DNA of 64,000 nt, from NCBI RefSeq assembly GCF_003002895.1, contig NZ_PVTI01000022.1:1-64000 (forward strand). The letters are read 5' to 3'. A model generated the notes under the pieces. That model was not told where the DNA came from, did not search any database, and worked only from the letters and a program-made list of their open reading frames with translations. The DNA comes from Knoellia remsis (GTDB lineage: Bacteria > Actinomycetota > Actinomycetes > Actinomycetales > Dermatophilaceae). Position numbers and translations under genes: made by a program. This document shows positions 25,273-34,098 of the stretch, in pieces; the first letter of the stretch is position 1; every line of letters starts with the position of its first letter.

Positions 25273-25313
25273 CTCGGGGCGCTGGCGCTGCTCGCCACGC
25301 GCCTGCCCAACAT

Positions 25314-25385
25314 GGTTCGCGAACCACGGCGTGGCTCGGAAACCGGATCGATCCGGACTGCGAGTGCGTCGATGGTTCGCGAACC
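25314..25385. terminator. Palindrome cluster between convergent zwf and kinase genes
   Basis: Two copies of the palindrome GGTTCGCGAACC (25314-25325 and 25374-25385) flank a 14-bp perfect palindrome CCGGATCGATCCGG (25343-25356). Between convergent genes this could act as a bidirectional terminator, the two outer palindromes also pairing with each other. Confidence 0.6.
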
Positions 25386-25405
25386 GTTCTGTGCCGGTAT
25401 GCCGG

Positions 25406-26614
25406 TCAGTCGCCGGGCGTGGTCGCGACCGCTGCCGCCTGGGTCGCCGTGGGCGTCCGGATGATGAGAGCCTTGGGACGAACCTCGAACCGCACCTCGC
25501 GGGCCTCGCCGATGACGTCACCGTCGACCTCGACGAGCTGCGGGTGGTCGAGCTCGACGAGCACCGACTGGCAGCGGTAGCGCTCGATGCGCGGGTGGCG
25601 GCGCTCGCGCTTGGCGAGGACGTGCACGGCGACGCCGGCCCAGCCGACGATGCCCTTGGGGGTGATGGCGACGACGTCGAGGATGCCGTCGTCGACCTCG
25701 GCGTCGGGCATGAGCGTGATCCCGCCGGTGAGCCGGCCGACGTTGCCGACGACGACCGAGCGAGCGGTGTGCCGGATCGGCTCGCCGCCGTCGATGCGGA
25801 GCCGGGTCTGGAACCGGGCGCCGAGGATGTTGCGTGCTCCCGCCGCGACGTAGGCACCCCAGCCGATGCGTGCCTTCGCCTCCTCCGACGTCTGGTGCAT
25901 GATGCTCGCGTCGAGGCCGAGCCCGGCCATGACGAGGAACGCGAACTGGTTCTCCGCGGCCGCCGACCCGGTCTCGTCGGAGGCGCCGACATCGGGCTCG
26001 GTCGGACCGTCGTGCGCGGGGTCGAGCTCCTCGGTCGACTCCTGCACCGGGTCCGGGTCGAGCGTCACCCAGCCGACGTCGATGCGCCGGTTGCGGCCGG
26101 TGAGGGCGACGTCGAGGCCCTCGGCGATGTCGAGTGGGACCTCGAGGTTGCGGCCGAGGAGGTTGCCGGTGCCGGCGGCGATGAGGCCCATCGGCGTCGA
26201 CGTGCCGGTGAGGACGTGTGCCACGGCGCGCACCGTGCCGTCGCCGCCGATGGCGCAGACGAGGTCGACGCCCTGCTCGAGCACCGCCCGGGTCTGCCCG
26301 AAGCCGGGGTCCTCCGCGGTCGTCTCGGTGATGATCGGCTCGTCCCACCCGGCGTGCTTCGCGACGGTCGTGCGCACCAGCTCGCGCGTCGCCTCGACGT
26401 CCTCGACCTTCGTCGGGTTGAGAACGACGCCGACCCGCTTGAGCGGCGGCGGCGCATCGTCCTCACCGCCCTTGCGGAAGGAGTCGCGGGCGGGCCGCTT
26501 GGCGGCGGCGTGGCGACCCTTGGACCGCCCCATCCCGGTCGCGAGGAGGACACCGCCACCGAGCACGAGCAGCACGACGAGGATCGCGATGATGACGGGC
26601 AGGGAGTCGGACAC
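25406..26614 (-). CDS. Diacylglycerol/sphingosine kinase-like lipid kinase
   Basis: A protein of 402 residues. An N-terminal membrane helix (residues 6-27) is followed by a DAGK catalytic domain with VGVVLNPTK (61-69), the ATP-binding AIGGDGTVRAVAHVL (121-135) and AAGTGNLLGRNL. The C-terminal part has DGGEPIRHTARSVVVGN and DGILDVVAI. Residues about 186-222 are an acidic, disordered insertion. It should phosphorylate a membrane lipid alcohol such as diacylglycerol at the inner face. The GTG start is set by a leaderless TACGGT box. Confidence 0.85.
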   Translation of the reverse strand: MSDSLPVIIAILVVLLVLGGGVLLATGMGRSKGRHAAAKRPARDSFRKGGEDDAPPPLKRVGVVLNPTKVEDVEATRELVRTTVAKHAGWDEPIITETTAEDPGFGQTRAVLEQGVDLVCAIGGDGTVRAVAHVLTGTSTPMGLIAAGTGNLLGRNLEVPLDIAEGLDVALTGRNRRIDVGWVTLDPDPVQESTEELDPAHDGPTEPDVGASDETGSAAAENQFAFLVMAGLGLDASIMHQTSEEAKARIGWGAYVAAGARNILGARFQTRLRIDGGEPIRHTARSVVVGNVGRLTGGITLMPDAEVDDGILDVVAITPKGIVGWAGVAVHVLAKRERRHPRIERYRCQSVLVELDHPQLVEVDGDVIGEAREVRFEVRPKALIIRTPTATQAAAVATTPGD

Positions 26615-26621
26615 GACAGGG

Positions 26622-26627
26622 ACCGTA
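26622..26627 (-). promoter_or_regulatory. -10 box of the lipid kinase gene (leaderless)
   Basis: TACGGT on the minus strand, 7 nt before the GTG at 26614. Confidence 0.65.
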
Positions 26628-26689
26628 CCCCACAACCGATCAGGGATAACCTCACGCTCACGGCTGTGGCGAGGCCGTCCCCCGCTGCC

Positions 26690-26695
26690 TAGTCT
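26690..26695 (+). promoter_or_regulatory. -10 box of the DinB-type gene (leaderless)
   Basis: TAGTCT, 6 nt before the ATG at 26702. Confidence 0.65.
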
Positions 26696-26701
26696 GGCGC
26701 C

Positions 26702-27262
26702 ATGAGCGACGCGAGCCGCACCGCCCCGGGCGCCCCTGCCCCCGGCGGGATCGTCCCCGACACCAAGGACTGGACCTGGACGCTCGAGCGTCCCTGCCCC
26801 GACTGCGCCTTCGACGCCGGCACCGTCCCGGCAGCCGACATCGCGAGCCGCGTCACGGCATACACGACGCCGTGGACCGAGGTCCTCGCGCGCCCGGACG
26901 TGGCCACGCGGCCGGACCCGGGCACGTGGAGCGCTCTCGAGTACGGCTGCCACGTCCGCGACGTGTGCGACCTCTTCGCCGAGCGCGTCGCCCTCATGCT
27001 CGAGACCGACGGCGCACCCTTCGAGAACTGGGACCAGGACGCGACCGCCGTCGAGAAGGCGTATGCCGACCAGTCGCCGTCCGAGGTCGCCGCGCAGCTC
27101 CCGCTCGCCGCAGCGCGGCTGTCGAGCGCGTATGCCGGCCTGTCGCCCGAGCAGCTCGGGCGCCGCGGGGTGCGGTCGAACGGGTCGGAGTTCACCGTCC
27201 TGACGTTGGGGCAGTACGGGCTGCACGACCTCGCCCACCACCTCTGGGACGTCCGGGCGTGA
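26702..27262 (+). CDS. DinB-fold protein, mycothiol-dependent type
   Basis: A four-helix-bundle protein of 186 residues. The metal triad of the DinB/YfiT fold shows as the His in EYGCHVRDVCDLF (about residue 84) and the two His in LHDLAHHLWDV near the C-terminus. Actinobacterial members often use mycothiol as cofactor for isomerase or thiol-transferase reactions; the substrate is not readable here. It starts WTWTLERPCPDCAFDAG, typical of this subgroup. The stop overlaps the start of the antiporter gene (GTGA), so the two are translationally coupled. Confidence 0.8.
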   Translation: MSDASRTAPGAPAPGGIVPDTKDWTWTLERPCPDCAFDAGTVPAADIASRVTAYTTPWTEVLARPDVATRPDPGTWSALEYGCHVRDVCDLFAERVALMLETDGAPFENWDQDATAVEKAYADQSPSEVAAQLPLAAARLSSAYAGLSPEQLGRRGVRSNGSEFTVLTLGQYGLHDLAHHLWDVRA

Positions 27263-28722
27263 GCGCTGCCGACGCGGCCTACCTCGTCCTCGGGGTGGCC
27301 CTCTTCTTCGCTGTCATCGTCCCGCCGCTGCTCGAGCGGTGGAAGATCAACGCCCCGATCGTCCTCGTGACGCTCGGGCTGCTCATCGGGCTCATCCCCG
27401 GCGTCGGCGACCCGGAGGTCAAGGGCGGGTTCGACCTCGACCCCATGGAGCACGAGACCCTCGTCATGCACGTCACCGAGTTCACCGTGCTCGTCTCGCT
27501 CATGGGTGTCGGGCTCGCGCTCGACCGGCCACTGAGCCTGCGCAACCTGCGGACGTGGAAGTCGTGGTCGCCGACGTGGCGGCTGCTCGGCATCGCCATG
27601 CCGCTGTGCATCGCCGGGGTCGCGTTGCTGGCGTGGGGTCCCTTCGGTGTCGCGCTGCCCGCGGCCGTCCTGCTCGGGGCGGCGTTGGCGCCGACCGACC
27701 CGGTCCTCGCGTCCGACGTGCAGGTGGAGGCGCCGAGCGTCGACGAGGTCGACGCGGACAAGAACGCTGACGCGGACGAGAACACCGGCGCGGACAAGCA
27801 CGAGGCCGACGGCGCCGCGCAGGAATGCGAGGGCGACGACGGATCGCAGAAGCCGGCGAAGCAGCACGGCGACGCCTGCATCGACGAGGAGGACGAGGTC
27901 CGCTTCGCCCTCACGAGCGAAGCCGGGCTCAACGACGGTCTGGCGTTCCCGTTCGTCTACCTGGCCCTGATGCTCGCGACGATGGGTGCCTTCTCGGAGT
28001 GGGGCTGGCGCTGGGTCGCCTGGGAGCTCGTCGGCAAGGTCGTCCTCGGGGTCGGTGCCGGGCTGCTCGTCGGCTGGGCCGTGGCGCGGCTCGCCTTCAC
28101 CGCGCGCAACTCCCAGATCCGGTATGCCGCGACCGGGCAGCCGCTCGTCGCCATCGGTGCGCTGCTCACGTCATACGGTCTCGCGGAGGTCATCGGCGGC
28201 TACGGCTTCCTCGCCGTGTTCACGGCCGCGGTGGCGATCCGCAGCTTCGAGCGCTCGCACAGCTACCACCACGACATGCACGCCGTCATCGAGCGGCTCG
28301 AGCGGTTGCTCACCCTCGTCGTGCTGCTGCTCCTCGGGGCGTCGATGACCAACGGGCTCCTCGCGAACCTCGACCTCGCCGGCGTCGTCGTCTCGCTCGC
28401 CCTGCTGCTCGTCATCCGGCCCCTCGCCGGGATGGTGGCCTTCCTCGGGCACCGCAGCCAGCGCGGGGTCTACGGGCTGGGGTGGCGCGAGCGCGTCGTG
28501 ACGTCGTTCTACGGCGTGCGCGGCGTGGGGTCGCTGTTCTACCTGTCCTATGCGCTCACCGAGGCCGAGTTCGCCGAGGCCCGCTGGATCTGGTCGGTCG
28601 TCGGGCTGACCATCGTCCTGTCGGTCTACCTGCACGGGTTGACCGCGCCGTGGGCGATGCAGTGGCAGGAGCAGGGCGAGCAGGCCCAGCGTCGCGCGAA
28701 GGTTCGGGCCGCCGGCGACTGA
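27259..28722 (+). CDS. CPA1-type Na+/H+ antiporter with acidic loop
   Basis: A membrane protein of 487 residues with about 12 helices. ALAPTDPVLASDVQV (142-156) carries the ion-binding Thr-Asp of the CPA1 group, and FALTSEAGLNDGLAFPFVY (216-234) the partner helix with Asp. Between them residues 157-212 form a highly acidic, Asp/Glu/Lys-rich insertion with two cysteines; other antiporters of this kind have about ten residues here. Similar sequence elsewhere suggests a cytoplasmic loop, so it may sense ions or pH or bind a partner. It is translationally coupled to the DinB-type gene. Confidence 0.85.
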   Translation: MSAADAAYLVLGVALFFAVIVPPLLERWKINAPIVLVTLGLLIGLIPGVGDPEVKGGFDLDPMEHETLVMHVTEFTVLVSLMGVGLALDRPLSLRNLRTWKSWSPTWRLLGIAMPLCIAGVALLAWGPFGVALPAAVLLGAALAPTDPVLASDVQVEAPSVDEVDADKNADADENTGADKHEADGAAQECEGDDGSQKPAKQHGDACIDEEDEVRFALTSEAGLNDGLAFPFVYLALMLATMGAFSEWGWRWVAWELVGKVVLGVGAGLLVGWAVARLAFTARNSQIRYAATGQPLVAIGALLTSYGLAEVIGGYGFLAVFTAAVAIRSFERSHSYHHDMHAVIERLERLLTLVVLLLLGASMTNGLLANLDLAGVVVSLALLLVIRPLAGMVAFLGHRSQRGVYGLGWRERVVTSFYGVRGVGSLFYLSYALTEAEFAEARWIWSVVGLTIVLSVYLHGLTAPWAMQWQEQGEQAQRRAKVRAAGD

Positions 28723-28780
28723 GGCGTCAGTGACCCTCCGTCAGTAACCCCCCCGAGTCGGTGACCCCCGTCGCGACCCG

Positions 28781-29149
28781 TCAGCGCGGCTCCGTCCGCA
28801 GTCGCTGTGCGATCTCGTCGATATCGCGCAGCTCCCCACCGGCGATGTCCATGACCAGAGTGAAGGCTTCGTCGTCACTCAGCGTGACGCGCTGCCCGTT
28901 GAGGTCGAGGAACACAGTGCACGCCAGCCAGGCGAGCCGCTTGTTGCCATCGACGAGTGCATGGTTGCTGGTGATGGAGTGCAGCAGGGCGGCCGCCTTC
29001 TCCACCGTGCTCGGATAGGCGGGCGCCCCGAACACCGTCGAGCGAGGTCGTGCGACAGCGGAGTCGAGCAGGCCGACGTCCCGCACAGGGCCCGCGTCCA
29101 GCAACCGCGTCAGGGTGATGAGGTCGTCCAGATCAAGGAAGGTGGTCAC
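28781..29149 (-). CDS. doc: Doc-type toxin (Fic fold)
   Basis: A toxin of 122 residues. The Fic motif HALVDGNKRLAW (about residues 64-75) matches the Doc form HxFxxGNKR, which phosphorylates elongation factor Tu in the P1 Doc model. The C-terminal helix is complete. Its GTG start overlaps the stop of the upstream ribbon-helix-helix antitoxin by 4 nt, the normal order for a toxin-antitoxin operon. Confidence 0.92.
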   Translation of the reverse strand: MTTFLDLDDLITLTRLLDAGPVRDVGLLDSAVARPRSTVFGAPAYPSTVEKAAALLHSITSNHALVDGNKRLAWLACTVFLDLNGQRVTLSDDEAFTLVMDIAGGELRDIDEIAQRLRTEPR

Positions 29150-29352
29150 ACCGTGCCCAATCGGTCGATGACGTCCTTCCAGCGGTCGAGCTGCCGGGCG
29201 GCGCTGTCCGTGACCTTGGTGGAGTGGTCCATCCGGGCACGGCGCTCCAGGACGGCGGCCCGGATGACCTCCTGCTTCGAGGTCCCCTCGGCTTCGGCCA
29301 GCTCGGTCAGGGCGGCGTCGAGCTCGGCATCGGTACGCAGGGTCATCGCCAT
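29146..29352 (-). CDS. Ribbon-helix-helix antitoxin paired with Doc
   Basis: An antitoxin of 68 residues. The N-terminal ribbon-helix-helix has MTLRTDAELDAALTELAEA and GTSKQEVIRAAV; the charged C-terminus should neutralise the toxin. It is not the Phd-type antitoxin of phage P1 but the CopG-like type often seen with chromosomal doc. The start at 29352 is fixed by a TACCGT box 7 nt upstream; a second ATG lies 6 nt further in. Translation is coupled to doc. Confidence 0.85.
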   Translation of the reverse strand: MAMTLRTDAELDAALTELAEAEGTSKQEVIRAAVLERRARMDHSTKVTDSAARQLDRWKDVIDRLGTV

Positions 29353-29359
29353 ACCCTCG

Positions 29360-29378
29360 ACGGTATCACTCTGATACC
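29360..29378 (-). promoter_or_regulatory. Promoter and operator of the toxin-antitoxin operon
   Basis: The -10 box TACCGT (complement of 29360-29365) is 7 nt before the antitoxin ATG. It overlaps the palindrome GGTATCACTCTGATACC (29362-29378; 7-nt arms, 3-nt centre), a fitting site for the antitoxin dimer to repress its own leaderless promoter. Confidence 0.75.
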
Positions 29379-30085
29379 ACTCGGGTCACGGCCTCGCGAC
29401 GAGCCAGCACCCACACGACTCCACCGAGCAGGAGCGTGGCCGCTCCGGTGAGCAGGAAGAGGCCAACCCGCCACGTGTGACCCACCGCGCCGAAGAACCC
29501 GGCCAGCATCCAGACGCTCGCCGCGGCCCACGTCCACGCCCAGACATCGAGAACGCGCGGTGAACGCGACGGCGCCGCTCCTCCTCTGGGGGCTGTGATC
29601 CCCCACCACGTCTCACGGAAGAGCTGATGGGTGAAGACGACGTGGATCACTGGCACGAACCACGCCACGAGGAGCCAAATCCGGTCACGGTGAAGACGGC
29701 TCGGATCCACGCGCCGCGACCCAGAGAGGAGGTAGGCCCACCCGCCGACGAGGAGGGTTTGTGCGGTCACGCCCGTCATGACCAGCCCGCCGAGGCCATC
29801 GAGGAGCTCGACCGGGAGGCCGCTGAGCCACACGAGTGCCGCCATCGCAAACAGCGCGAACCCGACCAGTCCGGTCACGGCATACAGGGCGTGGGTCATG
29901 GAGCGGAAGGACGGTGGGAGGGCCGGACGGGACGCGGTCAGCGCATCGTGGGTGTGTTCGGTCCAGCGGGTGCCGTCCCACCACCGCAGCTGACCCCGCA
30001 GGCCGGGGTCGGGCGCCCAGTGCGGGGGAAGGGGAGGGGTGGGTGTGGCGAGCGTCGTCGTCTGGGTGCGTGGTGTGGTCGTCAT
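29366..30085 (-). CDS. DUF2510/DUF4328-type membrane protein
   Basis: A protein of 239 residues. Residues 18-48 match the DUF2510 domain ([28 protein letters not shown]). The rest has five to six membrane helices resembling DUF4328, with [30 protein letters not shown]. Such proteins are common in actinobacteria and have no known role. The 3' end reaches into the operator of the toxin-antitoxin operon, whose promoter is thus inside or against this gene. An AACACT box lies 7 nt before the ATG, weaker than elsewhere. Confidence 0.75.
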   Translation of the reverse strand: MTTTPRTQTTTLATPTPPLPPHWAPDPGLRGQLRWWDGTRWTEHTHDALTASRPALPPSFRSMTHALYAVTGLVGFALFAMAALVWLSGLPVELLDGLGGLVMTGVTAQTLLVGGWAYLLSGSRRVDPSRLHRDRIWLLVAWFVPVIHVVFTHQLFRETWWGITAPRGGAAPSRSPRVLDVWAWTWAAASVWMLAGFFGAVGHTWRVGLFLLTGAATLLLGGVVWVLARREAVTRVVSE

Positions 30086-30143
30086 GGCAGCGAGTGTTGC
30101 CGGGATCGCGAAAACCGCCGCGGAGTTTTCCACAGCCCACCAT

Positions 30144-30149
30144 TAGGCT
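30144..30149 (+). promoter_or_regulatory. -10 box of serS (leaderless)
   Basis: TAGGCT, 7 nt before the GTG at 30157. With no leader there is no room for a T-box or attenuator. Confidence 0.7.
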
Positions 30150-30156
30150 GGCGCGC

Positions 30157-31425
30157 GTGATCGATCTCAAGCTGCTCCGTGACGACCCCGACCGAGTCCG
30201 CGCCTCGCAGCGCGCGCGGGGCGAGGACGAGTCCGTCGTCGACGCCGTCCTCGCGGCCGAGGAGAAGCGGCGGGCGAGCCTCACGGCATACGAGCAGGCC
30301 CGCGCCGAGCAGAAGGCGATGGGCAAGCAGGTCGCGCAGGCCCAGGGCGACGAGAAGCAGGCCCTGCTCGCCCGCACCAAGGAGCTCGCCGCGCAGGTCA
30401 AGGCCTACCAGGCCGACGCCGACACCGCGGCCGAGGACCTGCAGCGGCTGAGCCGCGGCATCGGCAACATCATCGAGCCCGGTGTCCCCGTCGGCGGTGA
30501 GGACGACTACGTCGTGCTCGAAACCGTCGGCACCCCAAGGGATTTCGCCGCCGAAGGCTTCGAGCCACGCGACCACCTCACCCTCATGGAGGGCCTCGAC
30601 GCCCTCGACATGGAGCGCGGCGCCAAGGTCAGCGGCTCGCGGTTCTACTTCCTCAAGGGCGTCGGCGCGCGCCTCGAGATGGCGATGCTCCAGCTCGCGA
30701 TGCAGCGCGCCATCGACGCCGGGTTCGTCCCGATGATCACGCCGACCCTCGTCAAGACCGAGGTGATGGCCGGCGCCGGCTTCATCGACCACCACGCCGA
30801 GGAGGTCTACCGCCTCGAGGCCGACGACCTCTACCTCACCGGCACGAGCGAGGTCGCGCTCGCCGGCTACCACGCCGACGAGATCATCGACCTCTCGAAC
30901 GGGCCGATCCGCTATGCCGGCCAGTCGACGTGCTACCGGCGCGAGGCCGGGTCCTACGGCAAGGACACCCGCGGCATCATCCGCGTGCACCAGTTCAACA
31001 AGATCGAGATGTTCGTCTACTGCAAGCCCGAGGACGCCGACGCAGAGCACCAGCGGCTGCTCCAGTGGGAGCGCGAGATGCTCGACCTCATGGAGGTGCC
31101 GTACCGCATCATCGACACCGCGGCCGGAGACCTCGGCGGGCCGGCGGCGCGCAAGTTCGACTGCGAGGCGTGGGTGCCGACGCAGGGCCGCCACCGCGAG
31201 CTGACGTCGACGTCGAACTGCACGACGTTCCAGGCGCGGCGGCTCAAGACCCGGTATCGCGTTGATGGCGGCGGGACCGAGGTCGTCGCCACCCTCAACG
31301 GCACCCTTGCCACGACCCGTTGGCTCGTCGCGATCCTCGAGAACCACCAACAGGCCGACGGCTCGGTCGTCGTCCCCGAGGCGCTGCGCCCCTACCTCGG
31401 GCTCGACGTCCTCTCTCCGGTCTGA
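30157..31425 (+). CDS. serS: Seryl-tRNA synthetase
   Basis: A class II synthetase of 422 residues charging tRNA-Ser with serine. Residues 1-105 form the long coiled-coil arm that contacts the tRNA. Motif 2 is visible as [30 protein letters not shown] and motif 3 as [26 protein letters not shown] near the end. Length is normal. The gene stands alone with its own leaderless promoter. Confidence 0.97.
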   Translation: MIDLKLLRDDPDRVRASQRARGEDESVVDAVLAAEEKRRASLTAYEQARAEQKAMGKQVAQAQGDEKQALLARTKELAAQVKAYQADADTAAEDLQRLSRGIGNIIEPGVPVGGEDDYVVLETVGTPRDFAAEGFEPRDHLTLMEGLDALDMERGAKVSGSRFYFLKGVGARLEMAMLQLAMQRAIDAGFVPMITPTLVKTEVMAGAGFIDHHAEEVYRLEADDLYLTGTSEVALAGYHADEIIDLSNGPIRYAGQSTCYRREAGSYGKDTRGIIRVHQFNKIEMFVYCKPEDADAEHQRLLQWEREMLDLMEVPYRIIDTAAGDLGGPAARKFDCEAWVPTQGRHRELTSTSNCTTFQARRLKTRYRVDGGGTEVVATLNGTLATTRWLVAILENHQQADGSVVVPEALRPYLGLDVLSPV

Positions 31426-31488
31426 GGGTCGAGCGGGCCCGTGGTCGCCTCCGCCTCGAGGCGGATCCGTCGCGGGTGGTTCCGTCCC

Positions 31489-31494
31489 TAGGCT
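31489..31494 (+). promoter_or_regulatory. -10 box of the histidine kinase gene (leaderless)
   Basis: TAGGCT, 7 nt before the ATG at 31502. The start codon itself lies inside a GTATGCC heptamer. Confidence 0.7.
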
Positions 31495-31501
31495 GAGTCG
31501 T

Positions 31502-32890
31502 ATGCCGTCCGCTCGCCCCTCGCTGCCCGCGCGCCTCGGCGGTCGGCTGCGTGCGTTCTTCGCCCTCGACGACGAGTGGGTCCGGCCGAGTCCGGGCATC
31601 GGGCAAAGTGATCTGACCTTCGGCCTCGTCATGCTGGGGCTGGGGTTGCGCGCGCTCGAGCTGTCCCGCAGCGCCGGCGGGCTGACCGGCGTGACCGAGC
31701 CGCGATGGGTGCAGATGCTCACCGTGGCAGCGGGTGCCCTGCCCCTCGTGGCGCGTCGGCGCTATCCCGTCGCGGTGGGGGTCTTCCTCGCGCTGCACAT
31801 GTTCGTCGTCGGCGTGACGATGGGCCCGGTCATGGGGCAGCTGGCGATGCAGATCAGCTACTTCATCGCTCTGTTCAGCCTCGTGGCGTGGTCACGCTCG
31901 CGCCGCACGGCGGTCGTCGTCGGTGGCGGCATCATCGCGTTCATGCTGCTCTGGGTCGTGTGGCAGTTCGCCCTCGGATCAGGAGCGAGCGAGTACCTCG
32001 ACGCACGCCCCGAGGATGCCTCGACGGGAATCTTCGCGCCGCTGCCTGCCGCAATCATCCTGTCCTTCGCCGTGAACATCCTCTACTTCCTCGGGGCGCT
32101 CGTCGGTGGGCAGGTCGCCTGGCGGGGAGCACGTCAGCGCGCCGCGCTCGAGGCCCAGGCGGCGACGATCCACGAGCAGGCCGACTCGCTGCGCCGCCGC
32201 GCCGTCGTCGACGAGCGGCTGCGCATCGCCCGCGAGCTGCACGACGTCGTCGGGCACCACGTCGCCGTCATCGGCATCCAGGCCGGTGCTGCCCGTCGGG
32301 TGCTCGACCGTCGGCCGGCAGAGGCAGCCGCTGCGCTCGGACGCATCGAGTCGAGCTCGCGCGACGCCGTGACCCAGATGCGCGGCCTGCTCGGGACTTT
32401 GCGCGACATCGAGGACACCGCCGACGGCACGAATCCCGATGTGTCGCAAGGTTCCCGGGACGGCGACTCCCGCACACCCGAGCCGACGCTCGCGGACCTC
32501 GCCACGCTGGTCGGTGACCACGACTCGGGAAGCCTGCGGACGGCATACCGGCTCGTCGAGAGTCGTGACGGCGCCCACCGGGACGTGCCCGCTCCGGTGG
32601 GGCTGACCCTCTACCGCATCGCGCAGGAGGCGCTCGCGAACGTCTCACGGCACTCGACGGCGACGAGGGTCGACGTGGTCGCGCGGGTCGAGTGCGAGGG
32701 CCGCGCATATGCCGAGGTGGAGGTCGTCGACAACGGGCGCCCGCGGGCCGGCACGTCGGGGTCCGGACTCGGCCAGCTGGGCATGCGGGAACGGGCCGCG
32801 TCTCACAAGGGGATGGTCGACATCGGCCCACGACCTGTCGGGGGCTATCGTGTGCGCGTGCGAATACCGTTGGGGGAGAAGGATGTCTGA
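31502..32890 (+). CDS. Sensor histidine kinase (NarL/DesK type)
   Basis: A kinase of 462 residues. Four to six membrane helices (residues 38-205) form the sensor. The HisKA_3 dimerisation helix has ERLRIARELHDVVGHHVAVI with the phosphorylated His247. The ATPase domain has LYRIAQEALANVSRHS (N box), VVDNG (G1) and GSGLGQLGMRERAA (G2). A poorly conserved stretch of about 60 residues separates the H box from the ATPase. It overlaps the response-regulator gene by 8 nt. The signal is unknown. Confidence 0.92.
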   Translation: MPSARPSLPARLGGRLRAFFALDDEWVRPSPGIGQSDLTFGLVMLGLGLRALELSRSAGGLTGVTEPRWVQMLTVAAGALPLVARRRYPVAVGVFLALHMFVVGVTMGPVMGQLAMQISYFIALFSLVAWSRSRRTAVVVGGGIIAFMLLWVVWQFALGSGASEYLDARPEDASTGIFAPLPAAIILSFAVNILYFLGALVGGQVAWRGARQRAALEAQAATIHEQADSLRRRAVVDERLRIARELHDVVGHHVAVIGIQAGAARRVLDRRPAEAAAALGRIESSSRDAVTQMRGLLGTLRDIEDTADGTNPDVSQGSRDGDSRTPEPTLADLATLVGDHDSGSLRTAYRLVESRDGAHRDVPAPVGLTLYRIAQEALANVSRHSTATRVDVVARVECEGRAYAEVEVVDNGRPRAGTSGSGLGQLGMRERAASHKGMVDIGPRPVGGYRVRVRIPLGEKDV

Positions 32891-33617
32891 CGCCACTGGT
32901 GCGGACGCACCGATCCGCGTACTCATCGTCGACGACCAGGCGCTCGTGCGGTCGGGGTTCTCAATGATGCTGTCCGCCGACGACGACATTGCCGTCGTCG
33001 GCGAGGTCGCGAACGGCGAGCTGGGGGTCGCTGCGGCCCGTGAGCTGCGACCCGACGTCATCCTCATGGACGTGCAGATGCCGGTCATGGACGGCATCGA
33101 GGCGACGCGCGCCGTCGTCGCGGAGGACCTCGGCCGGGTCATCATCCTCACGACGTTCGACCGCGACGACTACCTCTTCGACGCGTTGCGGGCGGGGGCG
33201 AGCGGGTTCCTGCTCAAGAACTCCGAGCCGGAGCAGCTCGTCGAGGCGATCCGGTCGGTCGCCGGCGGCAACGCGTTGCTGGCACCGGAGGTGACGACCC
33301 GGGTCATCGCGGCCATGGTCGACGGTGGCGCGCAGCCGGTCGGTGCCGTCGCCGGGGGAGAGGGCGGGGTCGCTGCTCCGGCGCCCGCCGAGATCGTCGG
33401 CTCCCCGGAGGAGCTGGGGCGGCTCACCGAGCGCGAGCGCGAGGTGCTCGTGCTCATGGGCCAGGGCCGCAGCAACGCCGAGATCGCCGCCGAGCTCTTC
33501 CTCGGCGAGGCGACCGTCAAGACGCACGTGTCGAGCTGCCTGGCCAAGCTGCACCTGCGTGACCGCGTGCAGGCCGTCGTCTTCGCGCACCAGCAGCACC
33601 TCGTCGCCACCCGCTGA
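32883..33617 (+). CDS. NarL/FixJ-family response regulator
   Basis: A protein of 244 residues: receiver domain with VLIVDDQ (Asp17/18), phosphorylated Asp63 in LMDVQMPVMDG, Thr in IILTTFD and Lys in LLKNS; then a Gly/Ala-rich linker (about residues 145-180) and a LuxR-type helix-turn-helix (LTEREREVLVLMGQGRSNAEIA...). Partner of the kinase just upstream, with an overlap of 8 nt and its own GGGGGAGAAGG ribosome binding site. Targets may include the ABC exporter genes that follow, which is an inference from position. Confidence 0.92.
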   Translation: MSDATGADAPIRVLIVDDQALVRSGFSMMLSADDDIAVVGEVANGELGVAAARELRPDVILMDVQMPVMDGIEATRAVVAEDLGRVIILTTFDRDDYLFDALRAGASGFLLKNSEPEQLVEAIRSVAGGNALLAPEVTTRVIAAMVDGGAQPVGAVAGGEGGVAAPAPAEIVGSPEELGRLTEREREVLVLMGQGRSNAEIAAELFLGEATVKTHVSSCLAKLHLRDRVQAVVFAHQQHLVATR

Positions 33618-33620
33618 CCG

Positions 33621-33750
33621 CCGGGAACCGGCAATCAGTGCGACTTCTTGCTGGTTCCGTTCGGGTGGGGGTGAACGGATTCGGCAATCAGTGCGACTTG
33701 TTGCTGGTTCCGTTCGGTGGGGGTGAACGGATTCGGCAATCAGTCGGGGG
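33621..33750. repeat. Intergenic repeat family B, locus 2
   Basis: Three units in tandem. Each has GGCAATCAGTGCGACTT, and the first forms a stem-loop GGAACCGGCAA/TTGCTGGTTCC (11 bp, one mismatch). A second part reads GTGAACGGATTCGGCAATC. It begins 3 bp after the response regulator stop. Confidence 0.8.
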
Positions 33751-33830
33751 AGGGAGATCAGCCGGGAGGGGGAGGTGCGTGGCCGGCGGAGTTCGTCCTT
33801 GCGGCTGATCCGCTCTCGTATGCCGGTCCG

Positions 33831-33836
33831 TAGCGT
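33831..33836 (+). promoter_or_regulatory. -10 box of the small membrane protein/ABC exporter operon
   Basis: TAGCGT, 7 nt before the ATG at 33844 (leaderless). A GTATGCC heptamer lies just upstream (about 33819-33825). Confidence 0.65.
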
Positions 33837-33843
33837 CGTCGTC

Positions 33844-34098
33844 ATGGACACCTCGCAGACGAACCCGACCGGCTCCACCGCCCAGACCACCACGCGCCAG
33901 GCCGACGCACGGATCCTTGCGCTCATGCCCGCTCTCATGCTCATCCCCGTCGGCCTCGTCCTCGCGGTCGTGTTCGGCCCGAAGGTCACCGACACCAGCC
34001 GCGCAGCCTGGGGCGTCGCCGCCATCGTCATCTGCGCCGTCGGCGGCGGCATCATCGCCGGGCTCGTCGCGCGGGCCAAGAAGCAGGGGCGCGCGTGA
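33844..34098 (+). CDS. Small two-helix membrane protein coupled to an ABC exporter
   Basis: A protein of 84 residues with two hydrophobic segments, about 24-44 (ILALMPALMLIPVGLVLAVVF) and 55-76 (WGVAAIVICAVGGGIIAGLVA), and a Thr-rich N-terminus. I do not recognise the family. Its stop overlaps the GTG of the ABC ATPase gene, so it is made together with the transporter and may be a small subunit. Confidence 0.65.
   Translation: MDTSQTNPTGSTAQTTTRQADARILALMPALMLIPVGLVLAVVFGPKVTDTSRAAWGVAAIVICAVGGGIIAGLVARAKKQGRA

Noticed and set aside
28723-28780. Short direct repeats GTCAGTGACC/GTCAGTAACC/GTCGGTGACC after the antiporter gene
   Set aside because: They are short and imperfect, do not fold well, and no second locus was seen, so they were not annotated.
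30085-30157. T-box or attenuator before serS
   Set aside because: The -10 box is 7 nt before the start codon, leaving no leader.
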